DNA of 64,000 nucleotides, taken from positions 44,679 through 108,678 of the forward strand of contig JAPJBO010000772.1 of the NCBI GenBank assembly GCA_030068145.1, read 5' to 3'. Below the pieces are notes generated by a model. It ran no database searches, had not been told where the DNA came from, and saw nothing but the letters and a program-made list of their open reading frames with translations. Positions within the stretch are counted from its first letter, which is position 1; the number at the start of each line of letters is the position of its first letter. Below, piece by piece: positions 50,301-60,874 of this stretch. Origin of the DNA: Diplonema papillatum (taxonomy: Eukaryota > Euglenozoa > Diplonemea > Diplonemida > Diplonemidae). Position numbers and translations under genes: made by a program.

Positions 50301-50846
50301 GCCCTCCAGGAGAGACTTCCGGTTCTGGACGTTGAGCTCCTGTATCGGAAGAACGGGGTAAGAGCTGTTTGCTGTTACGCCGCAGAGGACTTCCCGCAGC
50401 TGGAGAGCCCCATTCGGTACGTGAAGCGCGTGTGGCAGTACAGCCGGACAAAGACGGCGACGAGGAGCATACGGGAACTTGCGTCGGCGGAGACAACGAA
50501 GGGGAGTACGCTCCGCTCCCTCGAAGCACTGCCCGGCGCCGTGGACCTCTTGCAAGCGATTATCCGGCGAGCGGTGATGCCGCGAGCCACCCGGATCGCC
50601 TGCAAGCGGTGCGCGGCGCTGGCCAACGCGCAACACGTCCTGCTCGCAGATGATGCGACGCACAACGAAGTGTCCGACATCCGTCACGCATACCCCACCG
50701 ACCCGCCACAACTGAAGGGACTGCTCGCGGACTTTGCAAAGAAACGAAGAGACACGATCCGGCACGTGGCGAAACGCGTGAAGGTCCTGTGCGACGACCC
50801 GTTAGCGGCACGGTGGTCCTCGCTAGTTTTGAGATATCTCGAGTAA
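47313..50846 (+). CDS. Family C LINE ORF2: APE, RT, RNase H
   Basis: Open from 47313 to TAA 50844, ~1177 codons; no ATG before the endonuclease, so translation probably depends on ORF1 (overlap, -1 frame) or on a non-ATG start (GTG 47346). APE: LLSCNASCKMCL, LAVNEIG, AVVGDFNPRT, GGSDHAVL. RT: SDPRGYRPIAIMPLF, motif A LLLVDVRAAFDSIP (49.02 kb), motif B VLQGSPLSVLLF (49.20 kb), motif C YVDDLV (49.28 kb). RNase H: VVASDGGF, TETELAAMM, YSDSEAAIL, GHADNTDINGADEAA (49.95-50.29 kb). A Cys/His cluster ACKRCAALANAQH lies near the end. The RT is compact between motifs B and C. The catalytic set is intact, so it may be the youngest autonomous LINE in the window. Confidence 0.85.
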   Translation, partial: GRPRGRLILATVNESVTSNPNNCLSAASVNPSLSIPPESSVSSSQTHPISASTNSFRPQEAHPPLVIPPLRARRFLPLDRHLILLSCNASCKMCLERFFSRLPAADVLAVNEIGREPTIFREYATRAGWTVVVVGTCPYADGHPLARTAILIKKQSLITVSQCYTGYGACSADLQVAGETLRVVSVYVPCHKRDSLTDRLGDWIAQRARDCMTDFAVVGDFNPRTTPQVERRMRRENLQELVRSRTTFSRSNATSSLDRAFVPRRSRWSLSSIRFTGGSDHAVLSLRFDKSLKRPPAMVYPTKRQTLDQATFSQMLDALDETGARPPPRPRSTKVARLQDALYRRIILRSSAGAQLKSTLNAEIRSIRKKLDAAGQHHKSPNLSSPYQPPMLENPAVFTAFLRNKYQSDALHPPIILPRDAVPIALSAEDVSAAIAVIRSTARTADFSPKFLKTMSERTLESTTAELNRWTREGVPARQRVSWIFLFWKGKAMRTSDPRGYRPIAIMPLFAKLQHSALYLKMKPLVQSLVQMHEFQFGCGRQSGAAQVVLHAREWLESEMGSEEDDERLLLLVDVRAAFDSIPHGRLIQTVERLLGPEWAKTVARVIEGQEVTIVHYDGFTPPVGLGRGVLQGSPLSVLLFVLYTCEPPPREETRAYVDDLVARTTRSRLPATFGALQSWSASKGLELAEDKILVLAKTPFVWSTEPHRETVNRAKLLGACLHADRRTRGCENDAKNLERLARLVDFTNSHVYRSTRRKCAFFRSHVLPTLSMHCLSSCFDPRAPKLVASHASLFPKHRHSRGIKEFAWCKDGFACPNVEHYAALQRTRAYLAHRPNEERDALPVAGFRRRPPRQTAVGEDILSQIDVMLGREFLLTHDVVVASDGGFLEDESRGSAGVNFGTMSFGCLLSGTVTSSTETELAAMMLLATVLRRWDVAPERVSWYSDSEAAILRIRRKEPGDPVAGVVGEYEQCLRWGKGHADNTDINGADEAATRALQERLPVLDVELLYRKNGVRAVCCYAAEDFPQLESPIRYVKRVWQYSRTKTATRSIRELASAETTKGSTLRSLEALPGAVDLLQAIIRRAVMPRATRIACKRCAALANAQHVLLADDATHNEVSDIRHAYPTDPPQLKGLLADFAKKRRDTIRHVAKRVKVLCDDPLAARWSSLVLRYLE

Positions 50847-52260
50847 ATCAGCACTGCGTCTTGTGTGGGGGGCAACGGAAGAGGAAGAAGTGGAAAGAGA
50901 AGGGATCGGAGCGGTAGGGAAAAGGGAGAGTGAATGACTAACAATATCAACGGAAGGAGAAAAAAAGAAAAGAAAAAAAAAACGCTAACCCAAACAACTT
51001 CCGCCGGTAGAGAAACCTCGCCTAAAGAAATCAACTGCCTTCGGGTAGGCTAGTCTGACACTAGTTGTCGCAGGGTTTAAGTTAGGGCCGGTTTTCCGGT
51101 TTCCAAAACCGGCTTTCGGCTAAACCCGGTTTTGGAAAAAAAAAAAAAGTGGAATTCGCCCCAGCCCGGAACCGGCTTGTTCACTACTACACTGCACTGC
51201 TGCAGTGCACTACTATTCTGCACCGCGGATGGCATTCCAAATGACGTTCTTTCCTCGTACGTAGAGACCTTTACTTCTGGGGAAAGAAAGCTTGCATATA
51301 CGTCTCTCGAAGACCTCAAAGCTGCCCAAGAACACGCCATGACCCTGAGAAAGAGTTGTGAAAAGAGCTGGTGGATCTGATGACCAGCGGTATTGCTACA
51401 CGTAAACAAAGATTCCGAAGCCATCGTCTACCTCCCTGTTTGGGTCTCTGCTGTTTCCTCCCCTGACTTGCAGTTTACTTGTTGCACCTGTAGGCTTCTC
51501 CCGTTCTCTGTTTTGCAACTGAGCGGGCACGCTTGGGCGCAGCGGCATGGTGTTACCACGTTGCAGCATCGCTGGTGAAATGGCGGGTACATGTGTAGGG
51601 CAAGGAGGCGCGGCCGAAGGCCGATGCCGCCGCAGGCCGGAAACGTGGCCCCGGGGATGCGAATGAGGGCCGGGAACGCGTCCGAACCGCAGTGCAGCGC
51701 TGACAGGCAAAAACCGGGAAAACCGGGAATAGAGCTAAAAAGAAAATCCTAACTTAACCCCTGGTTGTCGTCGGGAAAAAAAAAAAAAAGTGACGCACCC
51801 CCCCTGAATATAGAAGTTTGATAGAAGTTATGTAGTGGGTAACACCAGCAGAGATTGCAGTCGTAGCCAGTCTGCTCAAATTTTGTGCAAGGTGCCGCGA
51901 TCCAAGTAGAGATATCCGCCGAGCTCCGATGCCGCCCAGCGTCTTCACAAACGCGCGAGCTAAAGGGCCGGGTCGAATAATAACACCTGAGTTATAATCC
52001 AATCTGTCGAATACCGAAGAATATTCCGGGGGGCACGATGGGTCGAACAATAGCAGGGATCAAATAATGATACTCTTTTTTGAGAGGATGGCTTAGGGAA
52101 CTCGCGCGTTTCCAGGGAGGTTCTGGGTGAAGTTGACACGTTGAGGCTGGAAGTGCCTTCTCATCCCCCAAGTTCATGGCCACCTGTAGAGACATTCATA
52201 GCCAGAAGAAATACTCTGACACAGACTAAGCGAAACACAAAAAAGGGGAACTGGGGAAGG
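50847..52260. other. 3' UTR of family C and unassigned repeat-like DNA
   Basis: Purine-rich 3' UTR to ~51000 (AAAAAAAGAAAAGAAAAAAAAAA). Two further A-runs (51135-51148, 51777-51791) look like old poly(A) tails. The plus-strand frame at 51132-51380 reads SSYVETFTSGERKLAYTSLE, an unrecognised, possibly captured fragment. 51805-51830 shares GAATATAGAAGTTTGATAGA with 39.88 kb. Confidence 0.45.
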
Positions 52261-52833
52261 ATGCGGTTTTACCCGGAGTTAAACGGCTACGTGTCGGCTC
52301 CGGTGCTGTGTGCGGTGCCGCTCGCGTACATCAGCGTGCTCTACATGCTCCGCTTCTATATGGAGGATAAGAAGGCTATGCAGCTCAGCGTACTGATACG
52401 GCTGTTCAATGCCTGTCAAGTGGGCCTAGCAGTGCTCATGACGTACAAACTCGCAGCGAACTTCATCGTGTGGAATCCGTTCATGTCAAACACTGAATTC
52501 ACTGCCTACACTGAGTATTGGCTGTTTGTTCACTACCTCGGCAAGTACCTCGACCTCTTCGAATCCGTCATCATCGTGCTCCGAAAGCGCACATCTCAGC
52601 TAACAACACTGCACCTCGTGCACCATTCATCTATCCTCGTCATCTGGGGCTGGCTCCTGAACGTGGGCCTCGCAAACGGTACTGCTTCATACGGAGCCTT
52701 GGTCAATTCGTTTGTGCACGCAGTTATGTACGGTATGCTTTTGCGATTGAATGTGTTGAAATTTTGCGTCCGAGAAACTGCCGAATCCAGCCTGCCAACA
52801 TCCCCAGATTGCGGCATCATCGGTAACGTGTAG
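52261..52833 (+). pseudogene. Fatty-acid elongase (ELO family), C-terminally truncated
   Basis: ATG at 52261; MRFYPELNGYVSAPVLCAV begins a multi-pass membrane protein. ELO signatures: KYLDLFESVIIVLRKR (the KxxE/DxxD region), LHLVHHSSI (the HxxHH box, di-iron site) and NSFVHAVMYG (the NxxVHxxMY block). ELO enzymes condense malonyl-CoA with acyl-CoA in the ER. Normal proteins run ~270-300 residues and continue after MY with Tyr-rich membrane helices and a Q-x-x-Q motif. Here the sequence diverges after MYG and stops at 190 residues. A GTATGC directly after ATGTACG could be a donor site of an intron, but I found no downstream exon before the RT-USP element begins. Confidence 0.75.
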
Positions 52834-53281
52834 ACCAAGACACCGGCTTCACCGGGCACTTCAGCGAGCTTCGTTACTTCACCGAGTGGTCCTGACAGAT
52901 TCCCTGATTGCCCGTCTGCCATACCAAGCGGCCATTGCAACCGCAAAAGCAAGTACAGTGTCCAGCGCAGTGATTTTTAAGGGTCCCCACTTGTGTTTTT
53001 GCCTTCATTAACGATACTTGATGCTAGAGTTCTGCTCAGCTCTGACCAATGAAATTGCGACAAGTCCAGTACTTCTGCTCTGAGGGGAAGGCCGCCCGGG
53101 TCCGTGCAGCTCCCTGGTAAAATCCGACACTACCGTGGCTACAAGAACATTCAAGGACACGCGATCGGACACCTTTTCGATATAACACAAGACAAAGGCC
53201 TCACTGAGTGTATCAAGCGCGAACGAAAATACCGCTGCTACCAGGACCATCACGCACTCGAAGAGGGACTACACTTCCATA

Positions 53282-56200
53282 GATGAATACGTAGAAAAAT
53301 ACTACCCGTCGGAACCAAACGCTTCCGCTTTTGGAACAGCGTTGAAGGACGAACTTTCGGGACGCCTCGCCACCTTACCACCATCTGACGAAGAACGTTG
53401 AGCCGTATCGCATCGCAAGAACTCAAGAGACTCAAACAAGACCTGGTGATACTGCCCGTAGACAAAACCACACACGACTTCGGTTTTTGTTGCAAGGCGT
53501 ACTACACAAACACACTACGGGAGCAAATACAAACCAGTGCCACATACAAGAAGCAAAATATTACGAAGACCCAGCTACAACAACAGCACAAGCAGCAACT
53601 CGAGCCTTTCAAACTACAAGCACAAGGCGGACTACCTTACCTCTACGGCAGTCTTAAATTACATAAAGCCGAACCGAGTTTCCGGTGGATTGCGGGCGTA
53701 GCAACAGACATTGTAAGGAAAGACAACAAGACAACCGCGCGCAAGCAGAAACCGAAAGCAACTACTACGAACGCCCACCTAGAGCTGTCCGGACTGCTGA
53801 AGGCTATAATGCGGACGATAAAGGAAAAGGACCGACGGAACCAACGACAGACGGGAATAAAGAAGGTCTTCTTCACCGAGAGCCCCGACGACATAGCCCT
53901 CAACGTCAAACAGCGTCAAACCCATCTGAGATACAAAACACCCACCGACCACGACTTCACGACAATGTACACCAACCTACCGCACGCGGATCTCAAGCGC
54001 AGGGTTGGTTCAGCTGTCGACGAAGCTTATGAATACGAGGAGAAACACGGCCACAACCACCTCACCCGAGGAGCTAAGCAACAGGGCAAAAAGACTTTTA
54101 GTTTCGGCAAAGGGGCGAACAAGGCGCCCTACTCAACTTTGTCATCGACAATGCCTACATCGAGCAGGACGAAACCATACTACGCCAGACGGAAGGCATA
54201 CGGAGGCAATGCAAGTTCGGACCTGGCGAACTTGTACTGCTACAGTGTGGAGTCCGAGTACATAGACGGACTGCTAGCAGATGGCAAAGTCGACGAAGCC
54301 AAAGCCCACGTCGACACATGGCGATTCATAGATGACTTCCTCCAATGGGACTGCAAACCACCACCTCAATCACTCTATCGTATGGAGTACAAAGAGACGA
54401 CAGCTGCACGCGACGACATCGTCTTCCTTGGAATACGTATACGCATTGAACGACCCGCAACACCACACCCACCACACATAAGACTAAGCGTGCACCCCAA
54501 AACCTTCGGCACCCGGTTCACACACTACCAGACCACCGCCCCCAAATCACAGGCCAGCGGCATATTCAAAGGCTCACTGATAAGGGCAATCCGACAAACC
54601 AACCACTGGCAGGACCTTCGCGTCGAGATCCAGCGCAACGTATACGCGATGCTCGAACGGGGGCACCACCCCAGAGTCCTCTACCCCCCGTGGCAAGCTT
54701 GGCTGACGGAGGAGTTCCGAACCCTACCACGACTACACAGCCAGTTAAAACCGTTCTTAGGGTACAGCATTGCGCGTTTCAAGAACGGCAAACCGCGCAT
54801 GGAAGAGCCAGAATACGCCGGAAGACACCAACCCCTTAACTTCAAACCAGCCGAACTGCCTGTAACACCGGACGATCGCGACTCAATGACAGACAGCCAC
54901 TCCTCAACTACCCACGAACACGAGGAAAGACCAACAACCCTCCTTTCACAACCACAACCACAGTTCACCTTGAAACACCGAGTAGCCAACCTAGCAGCAA
55001 CCATCACTTTAGCGGCAGCAATCGCAGCCGCCGGAGCGAGGACCATGTCGAAACTCACGAGATACACCACCACAAACTCCTGTTTTCTGCAAGCGGCCCT
55101 CAACTTGATCGCCGCCACAGACATGGCACAACAAGTAGTCACATACCACGACTGCCCAACACACACGAAAGGCGAATGCACGGCAGCTGTCCACGCTTGG
55201 GTGACAGGAAAACGGACGCAAGCAACACTGCTGCACGTTTTCGCCAACATCGACGGACCGTTCGGCAACGGGCAGCAATGCGACCTCGGGGAAGTGCTAA
55301 GGGCCATCACCACAGCACTTCTTGACGAAAACCTCGCACACCAAGCTTGCCAGCAACATCGCCCTGACGCTTTCAACGGTCTACGACATACAACGACGAC
55401 GACAACTACTTGTAAAAACTGCAACCACAACAAAACCAACCCCCCCGAAGACCACGACATAACCTTTCTACCTCCAATCGACAACTCGATCCAACGGTGC
55501 TTGAACAACCTCAAACCTGGCCCCGCCGCCGACTACAGATGCGAAGTCTGCAAAATCACCGATACCACCCTCACAACAACAACATTTCACCGCATTAATT
55601 CAATGCTGTTGATTCAGCTTCAAAGAGCCCGTAGACACGAAGCGACGAACCGTACCGCTATACGCGCCGACCACTCTATCACGCTGCCAGGACAAAACAC
55701 ACCACTCGTTCTCAAAGCCATAGCAGTACACTCCGGCCACAACAACGCAGGGCACTACGTCATCCACGCCCTCAACGATATCGACGCTAACCAACGATGG
55801 ACGCGCTTCGACGGACTACAGACGCACTCCACTTCGACACAAAACTACGCCGACAACGAAGTTTACCTCTGCGTCTACCAGCTCAAAGACTACCCACAGA
55901 CGGATGTCCCGCCACCCATAGACCACAACCACTATGAACCCCCAAAGCCTGCCACGTCCAGAACCACAACACAAGAGCCGGACTCGACGCAAAGTATACT
56001 TAGAGCCATGCGCGGAGACGAGACATCTACCGACACACCCACACAACGACACGACAGCACACAAACACCCACAACACCAGGCACGTCACAGACCTCCAGT
56101 ACCACCGCGGAAACAGAGACCAGCAGTGAAGACGACTTACGATGTCCCCACTGCCACACACGCACAACAACAACCGGCCTCAAACTGAAGGGAAAACAAG

Positions 56201-56430
56201 GATTACGGACGCACCTACGTTACTGCAAGAAGAAACCAACCAGAACTAAGTCACAAGCAGAAACAACGCTGCGAAGCACCACCCAGAAACGAGAGAGATG
56301 TCCCTACTGCCACAGCGACGGACGAACCGTGGGGAAACCACTCTTCAAAAGTCTACGACACCATAAGCCCTGGTGCAAAAAGAAGCACTGTAAACAACGC
56401 ACAGCAACGACGACTCCATCAGACGAATAA
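53282..56430 (+). CDS. Penelope-like RT fused to USP deubiquitinase and zinc fingers, copy 2
   Basis: Main frame 53398-56430, ~1010 codons. An upstream frame (IDEYVEKYYPSEPNASAFG, PPSDEER) joins by a frameshift at ~53398. RT: LKQDLVILPVDKTTHDF, YLYGSLKLHKAEPSFRWIAG, motif A HDFTTMYTNLP (~186), GGNASSDLANLYCY (B), RFIDDFLQW (C, ~310), thumb GIFKGSLIRAIRQTN. Paired frameshifts between ~54115 and 54200 hide FVIDNAYIEQDE and damage the IPMG part of motif B. USP: Cys box TTNSCFLQAALNLIA (Cys562), GQQCDLGEVLRAI, CKNC and CEVC, His box AVHSGHNNAGHYVIHAL (His786), RWTRFDG (Asp805). Then a Thr/Ser-rich linker and two fingers, CPHC...H...C (~916) and CPYC...H...C (~968). No GIY-YIG nuclease. Function inferred: retroelement protein able to remove ubiquitin. 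Confidence 0.82.
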
Positions 56431-57409
56431 CCTCACTAACCACGGGTACCCAGTGTGCCCAGAGTGCCTTAACTGTGGCGAGCAACGAACAGTTTTACCC
56501 TGCAAATCTACCCAAAAAAAACCTTATTTTAGGACGGAAACAACCCGCACCACGTGAAGCACCGCAAGTGCCGCGAAATCCAAGCACCACACTGCGAGAA
56601 AATACATATAAACGCGGACAACAGACCGGTACGGGCTACAAGGCAACCCCTGCTCAACTTGTAGAACGTGGGGGGCCCAAGACTACACTCCACGAAGGAA
56701 TGTACTTGGTGTCGGTCACAAACAGTCCCGGACATGGCTAGCCATAACCCATAACGAAAGCGTGCACGCAATATACAACCCGTAACCACATAGCCCTTTC
56801 TTGCTCTAAGAGAACCCATTCATGAACGGTCACACGGAGACCCTAAAACCCCGGAATTTTAAGCGAACTTTAACTCTAAAATATACCCCCCCAGCCAGTA
56901 CTAATGAACAACGATCTCAGCCGTCCCCGGCAAAAGCAGGCATGACACCCGTTGTCGAAAGGTGATAGATACACACTGGATCACCGCACTGACGTTTGTC
57001 CCTACCCTTAACCAGAACCGCAGCCGAAAGCGAGACAGACTGTTACCCGAACTCAGAACAACAAAAACAACACATACAAGATGCCTTACCTTTCTCGGCA
57101 TCTCCATCATTTCACACCGAATGGCGCACGTTCCTGCTATTCGCACATAGCTTTCCATAGTACCCCGCAACCGGGGTAAGGGCTGAAAGTGGCACATAGT
57201 GCGTGCCTGGTGGGAAATGGCGGTTTTGCCGATAGCTCTATCTTCCGCCCCGCATGGCCTGCACATCTCCGAACTTCCCGTTCTGACGTTGTCATCGCCA
57301 TTCCTATCCAATCGAGTCGAAGTATTTCCAGTACAGTGGCAAGAACAATTTGGACGCTTTTCATGCTCTCTCACGGTAGGAGGTCCTCGCCGGAGAGTGG
57401 CAGCCCGAG
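56431..57409. other. 3' flank of RT-USP copy 2, no gene recognised
   Basis: Short ORFs only. 56475-56741 reads NEQFYPANLPKKNLILGRKQ, unrecognised. Could include the 3' UTR of the RT-USP element; no poly(A) or terminal repeat is visible to define its end. Confidence 0.4.
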
Positions 57410-57832
57410 GTGTGGCCCGCCCGGCAGGCGCGGCCGCAGCCCTTCCACCAGGAGGCGCCGCAGCCCCTCCAACAGGCGGGACCGCAACCCGTCCAGCAGG
57501 CGGGGCCGCAACCCGTCCAGCAGGCAGGGCCGCAGCCCTGCCAACGGGGGGGGCCGATGCCCTTCCACCAGGAGAGGCCGCAGCCCCTCCAGCAGGCGGG
57601 GCCGCAGCCCTTCCAACAGGCAGGGCCGCAGCCCTTCCTACTGGCGGGGCTGCAGCCCTTCCTGCAAGGGGGACCGCAACCCTTCCAGCAGGCAGGGCCG
57701 CAGCCCTACCAGCAGGCAGGGCCGCAGCCCTTCCAGCGGGCGGGGTCGCAGCTCTTCCAGCAGGCGGGGCCGCAGCCCTTCCAGCAGGCGGGGCCGCAGC
57801 CCTTCCAGCAGGCGGGGCCACGAGCCCTTCAG
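57410..57832 (+). repeat. 24-bp minisatellite encoding PQPFQQAG repeats (left half)
   Basis: About 17 units of CAGCCCTTCCAGCAGGCGGGGCCG. As 24 is a multiple of three, one frame gives an octapeptide repeat (PQPFQQAG) and the others Ala/Pro- or Arg/Ser-rich repeats. It continues at 60875 beyond a 3.0 kb insertion and there runs in frame into a family A N-terminal domain, so it is an expanded coding repeat of a family A copy. Confidence 0.75.
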
Positions 57833-60800
57833 CAGTGTGGCTTTTGTGTACACAAAATTACACATTGTGTACACAAAATTACACAAAGCATTACACAAAA
57901 TTACACAAAAAATTACACAAAATTACACAAAGCATTACACAAAATTACACAAGAATTACACAAAGGATTTCACAGTGTATTTGGGCTCGAAATCGCTTTC
58001 GGAACCTTTTTCGCGACATTCCCGTCACATTTTGGCCTCAGCTTTGCCCCGTGAGTGAATTTGGATGTCTTTCGAGAAATTCACAGCTGGCAGACGAGTC
58101 TTCCCCACCACCACCACCACCACATCAGACTTTAGCCACCTCCTTGTCACGAACTTTCCTGCACGGCCAACCTTAATAAGGTCCTTATCGAGGCATCGTT
58201 TCAAGGAGAATGGCTTGCACTGAATTTGCCTCACTGGCCGCGGTAGCCTATGTGCGTACTGAGTAGGTTCGGGTGTCAAGAAGAGTGAGAGTGTGAATCG
58301 ACATCAATGATGGACGACTCCAGCCTCAGGACCCAGGCCGCAGGCGAGACCCAACGTGACTTCGTTGTTATCTACAAGAACGAACACTTCCGTGTGACTC
58401 TGAGTCAGAAAGGGGCGCTGGAAAGATCTTGCGCAGAATTCTTCTACCCGGAACTTCTCTTTCCGGATGTGCCGAAGCCTGTGACGAAGGTCCTGCCACT
58501 ACTGTAGTTACTGGAGAGGCGGGATCACGGCCGCTGAACACAAGGCCCCACGCACGAGAGCAGACAGCGAGGAAGGCCGGTGAAAAGGTGCGCGCCGTGC
58601 CGCAGGCGACTCCGCAAAGCTGCCACCTCGTACGGCAGGTTCCGCCCACAGGAACTACTCATCGGAATGGCAACGCAAGCAGGCCCGATGGAAACACGAA
58701 GTGAAGCGCGAGAGACGGACTACAGAGACGGGACGCGAGCCGTGCCAAGGGAAGACCGGGCGTTGGGAATCGTCAATGATCGTGCGAAACCGGAAGAAGT
58801 CCAAAAACGAAGCAGCATCGACATGGAAGCACAATCCAAGGACAGCCAAGCAGGCCTCCCAGGGCAGGGGAACCTACGGCGGTGAAGTAGCGAAGCTCAC
58901 TCGAGCGACCGATGAAGTCCCTTGTCAATACCAACGACGGTAACACGCATGCACAATGCCGGATGCTAGCTTCTGTCAAGAGCATGCGTGGCACAGCCGT
59001 GAGAGGCATTGGCTCACTCTGTCCATACCACTACTGTAGTTACTGGCTCACATGGTTGAAGGGAAACTCTTTTTGGTTCGACTCACGGTTCTGGGACCGT
59101 TGTCGCTTCATTGCGAAGGAATCCTGGGGGGACGTGGGCCCGGTCCGGGAGGGCAAGTTCTCAAGATCAGTCGCTGTTGTTGAAGATCCATTGATCGGGA
59201 AATCCTTCTTCAGAACCATGCGATTCAACTCGCGATACGTGATGCTCGTTCTCGGACCCGAGAACGAGCATCACGTATCCAACACCCAGTTATGCTGAGA
59301 CAGTGCGTGATGATCACTCGACCGATTCGGACACTTCAGTGTGAACACACAGCACGTCACTGCAAAAAGTTCGCTGCGTATACCAACCTACTCGGCTCTG
59401 CGCAGAGCACGAACATGAAGCCGCAGTGCCGCACGGAAACTGAGCACTGCCCCCCTTCGCCTTTTCGGATAGCGTGGCGAAAGCCGCAGTGCCACTCGAA
59501 GCTCGCAAGCAGCCGCCAGAACCTGAGCCCCGGCTGAAGGACACAGGCGAGCAACGAGTGCGTGTAAGTTACGTTAGTAATGTGTAGTAGGCACCGTTCG
59601 GAACAGCTGAAGGCCTAAACGGGAAAAGTCAGTGCCTGCATACGGACAAGCCAAGCAACCAACCTATCTTTCCCCCCAGGGCCCATACTACTTATGTAGT
59701 ATCCGGAACAGCTCAGTGTGTACCCCGCATAGCCGCTGTGCCACAACTCCCAGTGGCATGAACAGTCGCCGCGAACGACTACGTCGGGATCTATAGATTG
59801 TCGGATCGAGACGGGCCGCCGTCGTTGCTCGAGCAAACACTGCCACTACTCGGAGACCTGGCGCTCCGCTCGGGCTGAGCGGGCTCCCGAGCGGCGTGCC
59901 TCGATCCTCCCGACATCTGCGGCGATAGTCTATCGCCGGCTTCGCAGTCACCTCTTTGCACGTGAAGTGTTGTGCTCATCTCGTCATGATCAACTTCGTT
60001 GTCGTCGCTTCATTGCTCGCGCAGGTGCCGTTATTCCAACCTTCGCTCTCAATTCTGGTTCCCGCGCTTTTCTGCACCTTCTGGTCTTTCCGGTAGCCAG
60101 CACCACGTTCTCGCGCTTCACTCGATTCGGAGGTAATGCCGCCGGCGAGGCTCTTCGGTGCCACTTTCTCAGCGTTTATTTGCCTTTAGGTAAACCCCGT
60201 TTTCTTCTTCGTTGAATGATAGCACGCCCCCACCGCGCACGATGATGCACCTTCCTGTCCAGGTCAACGGCTCCTCCGGATTTCGCCTGCAACTGCGATG
60301 CTCACTCGGTGCAGCACCGGAACGTGGCGCCGACTCCGTCCCACCTGGCACGGGCGACCTCGAAGGCTGAGTAGCTTCGCAATGAAGCGACAACCTCAAC
60401 GGCCCCGGAACCATGAGTCGAACCAAAAAGAGTTTCTTCGCCACTGTGAGCCAGTAACTACAGTAGTAATGATGTCGATTCACAATCTTCTTGACACCCA
60501 AGCCTACTTAGTATGCACGTCGGCCCAGTGGGGCAAAATCAGTGCAAGCCGTTCTCTTTGAAACGGTGCAGACCTACAATACACTGTAAGGGCCTTACTA
60601 AGGTTGGCCGCGCACAAAGGTTCGCGACAAGGATGGTGGCTAACGCCTGGTGTGGTGGAAGACTCGTCTGCCAGCTGTCAAATTTCTCGAAAGACTTTCA
60701 AATTCACTCACGGGGCAAAGCTGATGCCAAAATGTGACGGGAAAGTCTCGAAAAAGGTTCCGAAAGCGATTTCGAGTCCCAATACACTGTGAAATCCTTT

Positions 60801-60874
60801 GTGTAATTTTTGTGTAATGCTTTGTGTAATTTTGTGTAATTTTGTGTAATTTTGTGTGGACAAAAGCCACACTG
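57833..60874. mobile_element. 3.0 kb palindromic TIR element inserted in the minisatellite
   Basis: Ends CAGTGTGGCTTTTGT and CAAAAGCCACACTG are inverted. TIRs of ~250 bp carry tandem AAATTACACAAAGCATTACAC subterminal repeats. Internal arms also mirror each other (59026-59115 and 60380-60470, ACTACTGTAGTTACTGG and GGTTCGACTCA motifs). The flank CTTC(C)AG on both sides gives an imperfect ~7-bp TSD in the 24-bp repeat. No transposase. A hAT-like or MULE-like origin is plausible. Confidence 0.75.
59235..59278. repeat. Perfect 21-bp hairpin in the centre of the TIR element
   Basis: Left arm ATACGTGATGCTCGTTCTCGG (59235-59255) and its exact complement to 59278 are separated by 2 nt. The surrounding sequence is ordinary. 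A stem this long and perfect implies recent formation or selection. Confidence 0.8.

Noticed and set aside
57199-58176. 325-codon Ala/Pro-rich ORF in another frame of the 24-bp repeat
   Set aside because: Only the PQPFQQAG frame joins the family A protein; the other two frames are open because the repeat lacks stops.
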